Assembly (NCBI GenBank): GCA_002409285.1
Contig: DHUT01000088.1
Span: 13,275 to 77,274, forward strand
Direction: 5' to 3'
Length of the DNA stretch: 64,000 nt
Origin: Firmicutes bacterium UBA5227
Lineage (GTDB): Bacteria; Bacillota; Clostridia; Tissierellales; Sedimentibacteraceae
The notes beneath the pieces were generated by a model. The model worked only from the letters and a program-made list of their open reading frames with translations. It ran no database searches and had not been told where the DNA came from. The translations under genes were made by a program, and so were the position numbers. Shown in pieces: positions 45,825 to 54,732 of this stretch (position 1 is the stretch's first letter; every line of letters begins with the position of its first letter).

Positions 45825-46541
45825 TTATACCTTATCCAATTCGATTATAGCTTGTCTGATTTCTTGATTCAGCTTCATTTTTTCACTGTTAGATATAGAT
45901 TTTTGCACCTTTTCTTTATTGCGTGCAACAGCACAGAGGAGGGTGTATACCTCTTTTTGTCTGTTAATGCTGTACCATATAGGTTTCTCTAAAAAGCTCT
46001 TTGCCTTTGCATATACTTTATCATTCGTTAAGATGTAAGCTCGCAGATACATTTCAAAATAAAAGGTAGCTTTGTTGTCTTTGTTTTTGATATTGTCATA
46101 GGCAAGTTCCCTTAGCAAATTGTTTTTATCAGAGCTGGGTAGGACAGTGGGGTAGACAGTTGTAAGAACCTTGTCTGTAACCACAATCTGTGTTCTGTCA
46201 TTCTGATTCAATCGTTTTAGTGCAAAGGAGTATACCTCGTTGCTGTTATCGTTTAGTCGTAGAACACAAGGAGACTTTATTATCTCCTGATACATATTTG
46301 CAATAAAGGACGCCTTTTTCATATCAACAAGTTCTATGTCATAATACTGAATAACTTGGCAATTGTATTCATCATTCACCAAAGATGGTATACCTTCTCC
46401 CATTATCTGATAGCTTAATATAACGCTTTTTACATTATCCCTGATTTTCTTTCTTACATCAGGCTTCAATACCTTAGGTATGAAATCCTTAATTGGCAGT
46501 TTTTTGCCAACTTTATATTTCTCCGGTAAGTTAAACATCAT
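45825..46541 (-). CDS. DUF4391-type protein of the defence cassette
   Basis: A 238-residue protein of unknown function. It has no transmembrane segment, Walker motif or nuclease motif that I recognise; the N-terminal half is mixed alpha/beta (KSVILSYQIMGEGIPSLVN; VIQYYDIELVDMKKASF) and the C-terminal half is helical and basic. DUF4391 proteins are, to my knowledge, found beside SNF2 helicases and type III Mod/Res genes. Its ATG overlaps the helicase stop (ATGA), so the two are translationally coupled, which suggests that it is a stoichiometric partner of the helicase. Confidence 0.7.
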   Translation of the reverse strand: MMFNLPEKYKVGKKLPIKDFIPKVLKPDVRKKIRDNVKSVILSYQIMGEGIPSLVNDEYNCQVIQYYDIELVDMKKASFIANMYQEIIKSPCVLRLNDNSNEVYSFALKRLNQNDRTQIVVTDKVLTTVYPTVLPSSDKNNLLRELAYDNIKNKDNKATFYFEMYLRAYILTNDKVYAKAKSFLEKPIWYSINRQKEVYTLLCAVARNKEKVQKSISNSEKMKLNQEIRQAIIELDKV

Positions 46542-49500
46542 TCCACCACCAAAAATGAAATAAGTTCAAAATCATCCGCTGTTTCATCTGCAAAGTCATT
46601 ATTAAATCCACCGAAATCAAACGTAGTTTGGAAGGCTTTTTCTTCTTCAGCACCTTTAATAGAATTAACTGCCTTGTTCAAAAGGTCGGAATAAAACTTC
46701 ATGTCATTTGTATTATTTGTTTTAACAAGGAATTGATCAAATAATGATTGAACCGGCTTATCTTTGCCATAGCAAAGTTTTCTAAAAAGTTTGATAACCT
46801 CGCGTGCTTTTCCACTTCCATAGAGAACTTCACCCTTATTATCTAAATAAATCAAATAATAGGGATACAAGGAGCTGTCAGACTTTGGCTTTTCATCTTG
46901 GTTACTATGTTTAAAGCAGAATATAACGCCTTGCTTTTCTCCATCAGTAACAGAATATATCCCACTTGGTACTTTCTTTATTGATGGATTATTTTTTACA
47001 TACTCTGATAATTCATACAAGTATTCGTTCATATTAAGGTCGGTTAAGGAGATGTTTTCATTAGCATCCTCAATATCAATAACTTCATCTTTTAACCGTT
47101 CTAATTGCCTTTTTCTAAAATTAAAATCATTCATTTCAGGAGACAGGAAATCCTCATCACCTGTAGACACAATATTTAGTGTTGTCATTTTACCTTTAAC
47201 TCGCTGCTCCAAGCCTAAATACTCGTTAAGCTCAAGATTCGGGTAGAAGTTAATCATCTGAATACATTCATTGGTGCTTCCAATACGGTCAATACGGCCA
47301 AATCTTTGTATGAGCGAAACAGGATTCCACTGAATATCAAAGTTGATTACTGTATCACAGTCCTGTAAATTTTGTCCTTCTGAAATACAATCTGTACCTA
47401 TAAGAATATCTATCTGTTCATCATCTGGAATATCTTTTTTCATTTTTGATTTTGGAGAAAATGCACATAGAACAGAGTTAAATTCGCTATCCACATTTTT
47501 GTTTGTTGTCTTTACTCCTCTGCCCGTAACGCAAGCAGTGTCTAAGTGAACCTTTTTAAGCTCTTCTGCAATCTTCTGATAAATATAGTCTGCTGTATCT
47601 GAAAAAGCAGTGAATACAAGGATTTTTTTGTTACCGCTATTATAAGGTGTTTGTGTTACCTTTTTAATAATTTCATCTTGCAGAGTACGGATTTTTAAAT
47701 CTCTGTTTTCTTCTAATATGCATTTTGCTTCATTATAAATTTTTTCAAGAATAATTCTGTCGCCCTCCAAATCGTACAGATAATCTTTGATACGTAAGTG
47801 GGCAACTTCAATTTCATATTTTCCTTCTAAATATTCATATTCTTCATCTGCTGTACCTGTTTCTTCGTCAACCTGACCGCCTTTATTAAGTACCTCCATG
47901 GTTCTGTCTATTCGCTCCATCAATCTCCGAATGGTTTCTGCAAATGAATATACGGAACTTTCCATGCGTTTAAAGAGGTTAAAGCGGTGCATGACAATCA
48001 TACCCTTGGACTGGGTTTGAAAATCCATTTTTCCGCCGTGTTTTCCTTTTAAACTGTATTTCTCAACATATAATTTCTGGTATTCACTTTTAATATATCT
48101 TGTTGGTGTATATACCGACAATTCAAGGGACTCCAGCAATTCATTTGTATCAGCAAACTTCAATAGCTTTTCTTGGCAGTCAATTTCAGGGCGTCTGGTT
48201 ATCGGTTTATTCTTGTTAGGGAATTTACCGACACTGCTATTTCCGTAATAGCTGGTGATATGCTTTCTGCTTCTTGAAATTGTCATAAGCTCAAGCAGTT
48301 TATAAAATTCTGATGGAAGACTGTCAAGCAAGTCATTTTTATTATGGTTTGGTACAGTTTGCCATTGATTAATAATAGTTGAAGACTTCCTAAGTAGGTT
48401 CTCTACGCTGGAGATACCTTCATCTTCAAAAGCAAAATCTCTATCACCTGTTATTATGCTAATCTGATTTTTTAGATCTACCAAACTATTGTTAACAGGT
48501 GTAGCAGAAAGGAGTAGCACCTTGGTATTATTTTTACCTCTTTTTATTACGTCCTGCATCAAACGTGCATACCTTGTCATTATTAGCTGGTCATTATCAT
48601 CATAACGATCATTCCTATTCCTAAAATTATGGGATTCATCTATTACAACAAGGTCATAGTTACCCCAATCAAATCTTTTCAGGTCTTGTCCAGATTGAGA
48701 CATGCCTTTATATCTTGATAAATCTGTATGAAACATAATCTTATAATTGAATGTTTCATTTAACAAACTATCCTTATATGTACCTCTAAAAGAGTTCCAG
48801 TTATCATATAGCTTTGCAGGGGTAAGAACAAGTACATTATCCATCTTTATTTCAAAGTATTTTATGACTGCAAGGGCTTCAAAGGTTTTACCTAATCCAA
48901 CAGAATCAGCAATTATACAGCCACCATATTTTTGCAGCTTTTGAATTGCTGATACAACACAGTCCTTCTGAAAATCATAAAGAGATTGCCATATTTGAGT
49001 TTTTTTAAATTTCTCGCTATCTCTTTCAAATCTTTCTACACCACTGTCTATTTGATATCCAAACAGCTCATTCAGGGTAAAATAATATAAAAACTCAGGG
49101 GAGTGCTCTTTATAAATAAAAGATAAACTTTGTAATAAATCCTCTTTATAATCAGAGGATACCTGCTCGTTAAACCATATTTGATTGAAAGTATTCAGTG
49201 CTGAAAGTATTTGCTCTTTATCCATTGTTCCATTGAGCATCGTATCAAAATTAATATTTCTAAAAGCATTCCTGCTTTTCTTTAGTGTTACCTCCAAAGA
49301 AGAGGAACCTTGTATCATAAAATCATCGTCTATAATGATTATATTACCACCTATTTTAACTTTAGGATTTGCTTTTTTTACATTAACATTTGCTTTGATA
49401 AAATCGTGCATGGCTTTTGCTTTTGAAAAATGTTTTAATTTGTTTTTTTCAACGATATCATAAGAGTTGTATAAAATATCCGTTGGAGCCATTTCAAACT

Positions 49501-49711
49501 CATGGGATATTTCATTTTTTTCAGGCACAAATTTTGTATCCCTGATTACAAAATTTATTTCTTTTACATTTTTTAAGTTTTGTTCAAGCAAGGCAAAGAC
49601 AGATAGTGTTAGCTTATCATTTACGATATTCACTACCGCATTTTTTTTCGTTTTAAGCACATAATTAATTTTTTCAATCATTTGCTCTGTTGAAGCAATT
49701 ACATTTCCCAT
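46538..49711 (-). CDS. SNF2-family helicase with PLD-like N-terminal domain
   Basis: A 1057-residue translocase. Residues 1-180 resemble a degenerate phospholipase-D/HKD fold (HDFIKANV and a GSSSLE strand end), lacking a clear HxK pair. The SNF2 core follows: Walker A DSVGLGKT (269-276), DESH box (358-361), SATPVNNS, then the C-terminal lobe with LVFTAFSDTADY-like motif and motif VI QRFGRIDRIGS. The family remodels or translocates on duplex DNA. It is the promoter-proximal gene of the cassette, overlapping DUF4391 by four bases. Comparable helicases occur in DISARM, but drmA/drmB are absent. Confidence 0.88.
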   Translation of the reverse strand: MGNVIASTEQMIEKINYVLKTKKNAVVNIVNDKLTLSVFALLEQNLKNVKEINFVIRDTKFVPEKNEISHEFEMAPTDILYNSYDIVEKNKLKHFSKAKAMHDFIKANVNVKKANPKVKIGGNIIIIDDDFMIQGSSSLEVTLKKSRNAFRNINFDTMLNGTMDKEQILSALNTFNQIWFNEQVSSDYKEDLLQSLSFIYKEHSPEFLYYFTLNELFGYQIDSGVERFERDSEKFKKTQIWQSLYDFQKDCVVSAIQKLQKYGGCIIADSVGLGKTFEALAVIKYFEIKMDNVLVLTPAKLYDNWNSFRGTYKDSLLNETFNYKIMFHTDLSRYKGMSQSGQDLKRFDWGNYDLVVIDESHNFRNRNDRYDDNDQLIMTRYARLMQDVIKRGKNNTKVLLLSATPVNNSLVDLKNQISIITGDRDFAFEDEGISSVENLLRKSSTIINQWQTVPNHNKNDLLDSLPSEFYKLLELMTISRSRKHITSYYGNSSVGKFPNKNKPITRRPEIDCQEKLLKFADTNELLESLELSVYTPTRYIKSEYQKLYVEKYSLKGKHGGKMDFQTQSKGMIVMHRFNLFKRMESSVYSFAETIRRLMERIDRTMEVLNKGGQVDEETGTADEEYEYLEGKYEIEVAHLRIKDYLYDLEGDRIILEKIYNEAKCILEENRDLKIRTLQDEIIKKVTQTPYNSGNKKILVFTAFSDTADYIYQKIAEELKKVHLDTACVTGRGVKTTNKNVDSEFNSVLCAFSPKSKMKKDIPDDEQIDILIGTDCISEGQNLQDCDTVINFDIQWNPVSLIQRFGRIDRIGSTNECIQMINFYPNLELNEYLGLEQRVKGKMTTLNIVSTGDEDFLSPEMNDFNFRKRQLERLKDEVIDIEDANENISLTDLNMNEYLYELSEYVKNNPSIKKVPSGIYSVTDGEKQGVIFCFKHSNQDEKPKSDSSLYPYYLIYLDNKGEVLYGSGKAREVIKLFRKLCYGKDKPVQSLFDQFLVKTNNTNDMKFYSDLLNKAVNSIKGAEEEKAFQTTFDFGGFNNDFADETADDFELISFLVVE

Positions 49712-49734
49712 GTCTGTTCATTCCTTACTATAGT

Positions 49735-49790
49735 CTACTTTATATAACAAATACCTACTTTATTATAGATTAAACATCATAAATTTACAA
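49735..49790 (-). promoter_or_regulatory. Promoter of the RM cassette with paired direct repeats
   Basis: Minus-strand TTGTAA (49785-49790), 17-bp spacer, TATAAT (49762-49767). Two copies of ATAAAGTAG (plus-strand ctactttat at 49735-49743 and 49755-49763) are exactly 20 bp apart, one touching the -10 box, like a repressor operator on one face of the helix. Confidence 0.6.
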
Positions 49791-49845
49791 GATTTTTAAC
49801 AAATGCATAAATAGAATCACACGTTTGTGAGATAAATGTTAGTAG

Positions 49846-49878
49846 CTACACCGTGGGGTTCAAGTCTTTTCTGCGGCA
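49846..49878 (+). pseudogene. Remnant of a tRNA-Leu 3' end
   Basis: The sequence gctacaccgtggggttcaag and the following bases to the acceptor ctgcggca match the variable-arm, T-arm and acceptor 3' strand of the intact tRNA-Leu(CAA) at 59979-60061, with a one-base deletion in the T-stem and a few substitutions. The 5' half is absent. The downstream tract and terminator also match those of the intact gene, so it is a true gene fragment and not a chance match. It lies about 55 bp outside the cassette promoter. Confidence 0.85.
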
Positions 49879-49888
49879 CTAAATTATA

Positions 49889-49928
49889 AGCCTGAAAAGA
49901 TGTGATATCCTTTCAGGCTGTTTTAATT
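49889..49928 (+). terminator. Terminator of the tRNA-Leu remnant
   Basis: AGCCTGAAA (49889-49897) pairs with TTTCAGGCT (49911-49919), followed by GTTTTAATTTT. Homologous in sequence and position to the hairpin behind the intact tRNA-Leu. Confidence 0.85.
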
Positions 49929-50072
49929 TTATATATTTTATACTTCCATATAATAATCATACGAACATCATTTATCAATTGTTAAAATAAGTTTACTCTG
50001 ATGCAGGTTAGCTGCTTTTATTTCAATTTTTCCAAGGAAATCTTCCATTGCAGATTTGTTGCCAAGATTTTT

Positions 50073-50107
50073 AAAGGAATGCCAAGCGGCATTCCTTTAT
50101 TTTTTTA
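50073..50107. terminator. Hairpin at the end of pckG
   Basis: AAAGGAATGCC/GGCATTCCTTT with loop AAGC. The good T-run (ATTTTTTT) is on the plus strand, reaching the pckG stop; on the minus strand only three T follow. It probably ends pckG and blocks plus-strand readthrough. Confidence 0.7.
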
Positions 50108-51898
50108 TGCTAATGATGGTTCTGCATAATTATTTAAATTGTTTTTTAATGTTGTCAGTTCATCCTTTAATTCTTCCGGCAGTGTATTTCCTATTTTGCC
50201 ATAGAATTCTTCAATACTTTCTATATCTTCAATCCAGGAATCTTTATCTATAGTAAGCAGCGAGTTCATCACCTCTTCCGAAACATCCAGATCCTCTGTA
50301 TTTATGTCTTCAACCTTTGGAATAAATCCTATGGGAGCTGTGTCCGCTGTTACATTGTTTTCACATCTGTTGATTATCCATTCCAACACTCTGAAGTTTT
50401 CACCATAGCCCGGCCATAAGAATTCACCGTCAGAATTTGTCCTGAACCAATTTACGTGGAATATCTTAGGCGGATTACTCATTTTCTTGCCCATTTCAAT
50501 CCAATGTCCAAAATAATCACCCATGTTGTAGCCACAGAACGGAAGCATTGCCATTGGATCTCTTCTTACAACTCCAACCTTTCCGGCGGCTGCTGCAGTG
50601 GTTTCAGATGCAAGAGTCGAGCCTACAAATACACCATGCTGCCAGCTTCTTGATTGATATACCAGTGGAGCTGTCTTTGCACGTCTACCTCCGAATATTA
50701 TTGCAGAAATAGGAACTCCCTCCGGTGCTTCCCACTCTTTTGATATGCATGGGCAGTTTTTAGCAGGAGCTGTAAATCTGGAATTAGGATGTGCTCCCTT
50801 TTCCTTTGATGTTTTTCCGTTCCACGGATTTCCCTGCCAATCAAGAGCATGTTCAGGAGGATTGTCATCAAATTTTTCCCACCAAATGGTATCATCATCC
50901 AAATTATATGCCACATTAGTAAATATGGTATCCTTCTTTGTAGACATCATAGCGTTATAATTTGATTGTAAATTTGTTCCCGGAGCAACTCCAAAGAACC
51001 CTGCCTCTGGATTAATAGCCCAAAGCCTTCCGTCTTCTTTTATCTTAAGCCATGCGATGTCATCGCCAACTGTCCATACCTTGTAGCCTTTTTTCGTGTA
51101 TATTTCAGGAGGTATAAGCATGGCAAGATTTGTTTTTCCGCAAGCTGACGGGAAAGCAGCTGCCATATATTTTACTTCTCCCTTTGGATTTTCTATTCCA
51201 AGTATGAGCATGTGTTCTGCCATCCATCCTTCTTTCCAGCCCTGGTAAGAAGCAATACGAAGTGCAAAGCATTTTTTCCCAAGCAACACATTTCCGCCGT
51301 ATGCAGAATTACATGACCAGATTGTATTATCTTCAGGGAAGTGGAATATATATCTTTTATCAATATCAAGGGTACATTTTCCGTGTAGTCCTCTTACAAA
51401 ATCGTTAGAATCACCAAGTACGTCCAGAACTTTTTTACCTATTCTTGTCATAATGCTCATGTTTACGACTACATATATAGAATCTGTAACTTCAATACCA
51501 ATTTTTGAAAATGGAGAGCCTACAGGACCCATAGAATACGGTATAATGTACATGGTTCTTCCGTTCATTGAATTATCAAATATTTCTCTACCTAATTCAT
51601 AAGCTTCTTCGGGACTCTTCCAATTGTTAGTCGGTCCAGCATTTTCTTTATTTTTTGAACAGATATACGTCTTGTCCTCCATACGAGCAACATCATCTTT
51701 TCGTGAGCGATGATAATAGCAACCCGGATATTTTTCCTGATTTAACTTTTTAAATTCACCCGTTTTGCATGCTTCATCTTTAAGCATTTTCAATTGTTCT
51801 TCGCTTCCGTCAATCCACATTACTTTTGAAGGTTTAGTTATGGATACTACTTCGTCTATCCATTTTAAAACATTTAAATTTGAAGTTAAGCTTTGCAT
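50105..51898 (-). CDS. pckG: Phosphoenolpyruvate carboxykinase (GTP)
   Basis: Converts oxaloacetate and GTP to PEP, CO2 and GDP, the entry step of gluconeogenesis (or the reverse, anaplerotic reaction in fermenters). The 597 residues match the GTP class, including the P-loop FPSACGKTN, VGDDIAWLK metal motif, GVAPGTN and the family-specific RRAKTAPLV segment. Monocistronic with a long AT-rich 5' region. Complements YvcK and Pgi functionally. Confidence 0.96.
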   Translation of the reverse strand: MQSLTSNLNVLKWIDEVVSITKPSKVMWIDGSEEQLKMLKDEACKTGEFKKLNQEKYPGCYYHRSRKDDVARMEDKTYICSKNKENAGPTNNWKSPEEAYELGREIFDNSMNGRTMYIIPYSMGPVGSPFSKIGIEVTDSIYVVVNMSIMTRIGKKVLDVLGDSNDFVRGLHGKCTLDIDKRYIFHFPEDNTIWSCNSAYGGNVLLGKKCFALRIASYQGWKEGWMAEHMLILGIENPKGEVKYMAAAFPSACGKTNLAMLIPPEIYTKKGYKVWTVGDDIAWLKIKEDGRLWAINPEAGFFGVAPGTNLQSNYNAMMSTKKDTIFTNVAYNLDDDTIWWEKFDDNPPEHALDWQGNPWNGKTSKEKGAHPNSRFTAPAKNCPCISKEWEAPEGVPISAIIFGGRRAKTAPLVYQSRSWQHGVFVGSTLASETTAAAAGKVGVVRRDPMAMLPFCGYNMGDYFGHWIEMGKKMSNPPKIFHVNWFRTNSDGEFLWPGYGENFRVLEWIINRCENNVTADTAPIGFIPKVEDINTEDLDVSEEVMNSLLTIDKDSWIEDIESIEEFYGKIGNTLPEELKDELTTLKNNLNNYAEPSLA

Positions 51899-52187
51899 TT
51901 TACACTCCTATAAATTAATTATGTTATACTATATATTTATTTTTTAAATATGTGTTATGATATTGATTTTTCAAATTTATTATATCTTGTCTTAATATTA
52001 CTTTCAATATCCAAAAAAACTTTCGTTTTATTTAAGCTTTTCTCTGTATTTACCTAAATATTTTAAGAGTATTCTCCATAAACCTAACATATTTAATTTG
52101 TTAAATAATTGCAAAATGATATGCTAAACCCTCACATCAGACAAAAGTATTAAGTAAATGTTATACTGATAAAAATCACCATCTCCT

Positions 52188-53555
52188 TTAAGTGTAATTT
52201 TTATGCCTTTGTTTTCCAAACAATATATATGAGACTGCCATATTTATCAGCGGACATATATAACACAACACTGCATAGGGTGCATATTGTATTGCCGTAA
52301 TGCCCATGATTGGTTTTATTAAAAGTGCGTTTACATTCCAAGGCATAAGAGGTGCCACAATTACTCCCGTATCTGAAATTGTCCTTGCCAATACAGTTTC
52401 ATCCATACCCATCTCCTTATACTTTTCATTCAGAATTTTTGCCGGAACTATTATGCCGGAAGTCTGATCGCAGGTAGCAACAGTGAGGAGTATACTCATA
52501 AGTCCCGTTCGCCTTATTAGAGTCATTTTAGAATTAATTCCATTAATTAGTTTTCCTATTACCGGCATAAGTATATTACCCTTTTCAAACAGCTGTATCA
52601 ATGCATAGGCAGCAACTACCATACAAATTGTCTCAACCATTGAAATCATGCCTCCGCTTACCAAAAGCCTGTTAAGTTCCGGTGAAGGAGTATTACCATG
52701 ATACCCAAACACTAATGAGGTTAAAACTTCTTTTACTGTAGCTCTCTGAAAAACAATGCTGAGCACGGAGCCAACACCAATGCCTATTGAAAAAGTTATT
52801 ATTGAATTCAGCCCTGCAATGGAAAGCCCCAGTACGATAACGGGTAGTATCAACAAAAAAGGAGAGACATTAAAGCCTGATGCTATTGCATCCTTATACA
52901 ATAAAAGTTTGCTGTAATCTCCGGACGTATATTTTAAACCAATTAAATAGTAAATAACTGCTGTTATAATTATTGTAGGTATTAGTGTTACAACTAAGCT
53001 TTTAAAAATTTCCTTGTAGCTTTTGTTTGTTGCTTTCATCAATAGATTTACAAGTCCAGACAGCGGAGATATTTTATCTGCTATAAATGCACCCGAAACC
53101 AGCATTCCAATAATCACGTTCTGAGGTATACCCAGCCCCATTCCTATACCGCTCAAAGAAATACCTACGGTACTCATAGTACCCGCTGCTGTTCCCATGA
53201 ATAATGAAATTAGTGACATTATTAAAAACGAGGCAAACAAAAAATTGACACCCTCCATATATGTAAACCCATAATGCATTATTGTCGGCACAACACCTGA
53301 AGAAAGCCATATAGATGTTGTTGCACCTATAAACAATATAACTACAATAAGGTTCTTTATTTCAAGTATCGAGTTTAATATTGTCTTTAACAAATCCGAC
53401 AGACTATATCCGCTTTTAATCAATACTGCCAAAGTAAAAACTATTCCCATGACAAATCCGATAAATAAGGGAATTGACAACACTAATGAAAAAAATATAA
53501 ATCCCAGGCTGATTAACATTATTGCCATAGGATTAAGAGCTAACCTTTTATCCAC
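52188..53555 (-). CDS. nhaC: NhaC-family Na+/H+ antiporter
   Basis: A 455-residue membrane protein with about 11-12 hydrophobic helices; the NhaC family includes malate/lactate-coupled antiporters. Characteristic blocks: FIGATTSIWLSSGVVPTIM, ADKISPLSGLVNL, GYHGNTPSPELNRLL and ATCDQTSGIIVPAKI. The start is GTG at 53555, with AGAGGTG upstream and no suitable ATG. Monocistronic; the actual co-ion (malate, lactate or none) is not readable. Confidence 0.9.
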   Translation of the reverse strand: MDKRLALNPMAIMLISLGFIFFSLVLSIPLFIGFVMGIVFTLAVLIKSGYSLSDLLKTILNSILEIKNLIVVILFIGATTSIWLSSGVVPTIMHYGFTYMEGVNFLFASFLIMSLISLFMGTAAGTMSTVGISLSGIGMGLGIPQNVIIGMLVSGAFIADKISPLSGLVNLLMKATNKSYKEIFKSLVVTLIPTIIITAVIYYLIGLKYTSGDYSKLLLYKDAIASGFNVSPFLLILPVIVLGLSIAGLNSIITFSIGIGVGSVLSIVFQRATVKEVLTSLVFGYHGNTPSPELNRLLVSGGMISMVETICMVVAAYALIQLFEKGNILMPVIGKLINGINSKMTLIRRTGLMSILLTVATCDQTSGIIVPAKILNEKYKEMGMDETVLARTISDTGVIVAPLMPWNVNALLIKPIMGITAIQYAPYAVLCYICPLINMAVSYILFGKQRHKNYT

Positions 53556-53762
53556 ATTACACCTCTGCTAAAAAATTAAGTAATAAATTATTGGCAGAAA
53601 CACTGCCGAAAGCATATTGTTTGTCTTTACGTGTTTGATATCCCACTGCTTCATTGCAATACACTTTTGTTAATATATATTAACATCTACCATAAAGGAA
53701 TGCAAATATTTTATTATAACCTTTATAGCTTATTAACTGCCCTGTATCTCTTAGAATCAAAT

Positions 53763-53805
53763 AAAAAAGTTATTCAGCTCCTTTATTATCCTCGAACTGA
53801 ATAAC
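53763..53805 (-). terminator. Terminator of the recQ-rsmI-dehydrogenase operon
   Basis: GTTATTCAG (53769-53777) pairs with CTGAATAAC (53797-53805); six T follow on the minus strand. Located 28 bp past the dehydrogenase-like gene. Confidence 0.85.
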
Positions 53806-53832
53806 CTTGCAATATTTATAATACTATCTTTA

Positions 53833-54732
53833 TCAATGTGACATTGAATAGTTTTCTATATTTTGTATCACTTTTTTACCTAACCGCTTTGTACTCTGTA
53901 CAGTGGTTCCTGCTGTTTTATTTACGCATGATACATTGGGAAGCGAAATTATTTCACCGGACTCATCTCCCGATCCTATGATGGTATCGCAAAGAAAATA
54001 GTTGCTCTTATCAGCAAGCCAGTTTTTCAGTGCATTAACATCATGACTTGGTCCTATAGATGTATTTACAAGTATTTTACCATTGCCGAAAATTTCAAAT
54101 TCCCTCTGATTGAGAAGAACTACATTTTTGTTAAGACATGTACAGAGAATATCAGCCTTTTTCAGCAATTCCTCCATCTCAAGATATTTAAAGCCCCTGT
54201 TTTCCTGCTCCGGTTTACGGGTACGGCTGTAATAATACACATCCGCACCAAAAAAACGAAGTGCGTTTCCAACAATTAAACCTGTTGCCCCAAGACCAAG
54301 TATCCCAATTTTCATATCTGTAAGCTCTACAGATTTATCTTTCCATTGACTGTTTCCAAATCCGTGCAGTAAACGAACCAACTCGCTAATCACATATTCC
54401 GCAACACCTTCATCGCCATAATCCCGAACTCCGCTCACAGTGATATTTTGTTTTTCCGCAGCTGTAATGTCTACATTTGCGCTTTCTTTCGAGTACAGAC
54501 TGCAGCACATCCCAATGTATTTTAAATTTTTACATGTATTAATAACCTGTGAATCTATCTTCGTGGTATAAGAAACCAAAACAGCATCTGCATTTCCTAT
54601 ACGTCTTATTATTTCTTCGTTATCTTCAGGGATATCCTGATATAACTTTACTTCATTGGCATAGCCTGAAAGTAAATCCTTCGACTCCCGATCTATGTTA
54701 ACAGGTTCAATTGCTACTAACCTTTGAAACAT
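53833..54732 (-). CDS. D-isomer 2-hydroxyacid dehydrogenase-like protein without catalytic triad
   Basis: A 299-residue protein with the two-domain fold of NAD-dependent D-2-hydroxyacid dehydrogenases. The NAD-binding GILGLGATG is intact at about 144-152. Aligned by eye with 3-phosphoglycerate dehydrogenase, the catalytic Arg (NTARG in the family) is Ile in NTSIGPS, the Glu after the conserved Asp is missing (CDTIIGSGDE), and the TPH histidine is replaced in CVNKTAG. It may bind a nucleotide without oxidising hydroxyacids. Its start overlaps the rsmI stop by one base. Confidence 0.8.
   Translation of the reverse strand: MFQRLVAIEPVNIDRESKDLLSGYANEVKLYQDIPEDNEEIIRRIGNADAVLVSYTTKIDSQVINTCKNLKYIGMCCSLYSKESANVDITAAEKQNITVSGVRDYGDEGVAEYVISELVRLLHGFGNSQWKDKSVELTDMKIGILGLGATGLIVGNALRFFGADVYYYSRTRKPEQENRGFKYLEMEELLKKADILCTCLNKNVVLLNQREFEIFGNGKILVNTSIGPSHDVNALKNWLADKSNYFLCDTIIGSGDESGEIISLPNVSCVNKTAGTTVQSTKRLGKKVIQNIENYSMSH

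Noticed and set aside
40732..49711. DISARM or BREX identity of the SNF2-methylase cassette
   Set aside because: No DUF1998, PglZ, BrxL or related genes are present; Mod and Res are of type III architecture.
49817..49830. TCACA-CGTT-TGTGA inverted repeat beside the tRNA remnant
   Set aside because: Looks like a CRP site, but the half-sites are in the wrong orientation and spacing, and no promoter or gene faces it; probably incidental or part of the old junction.
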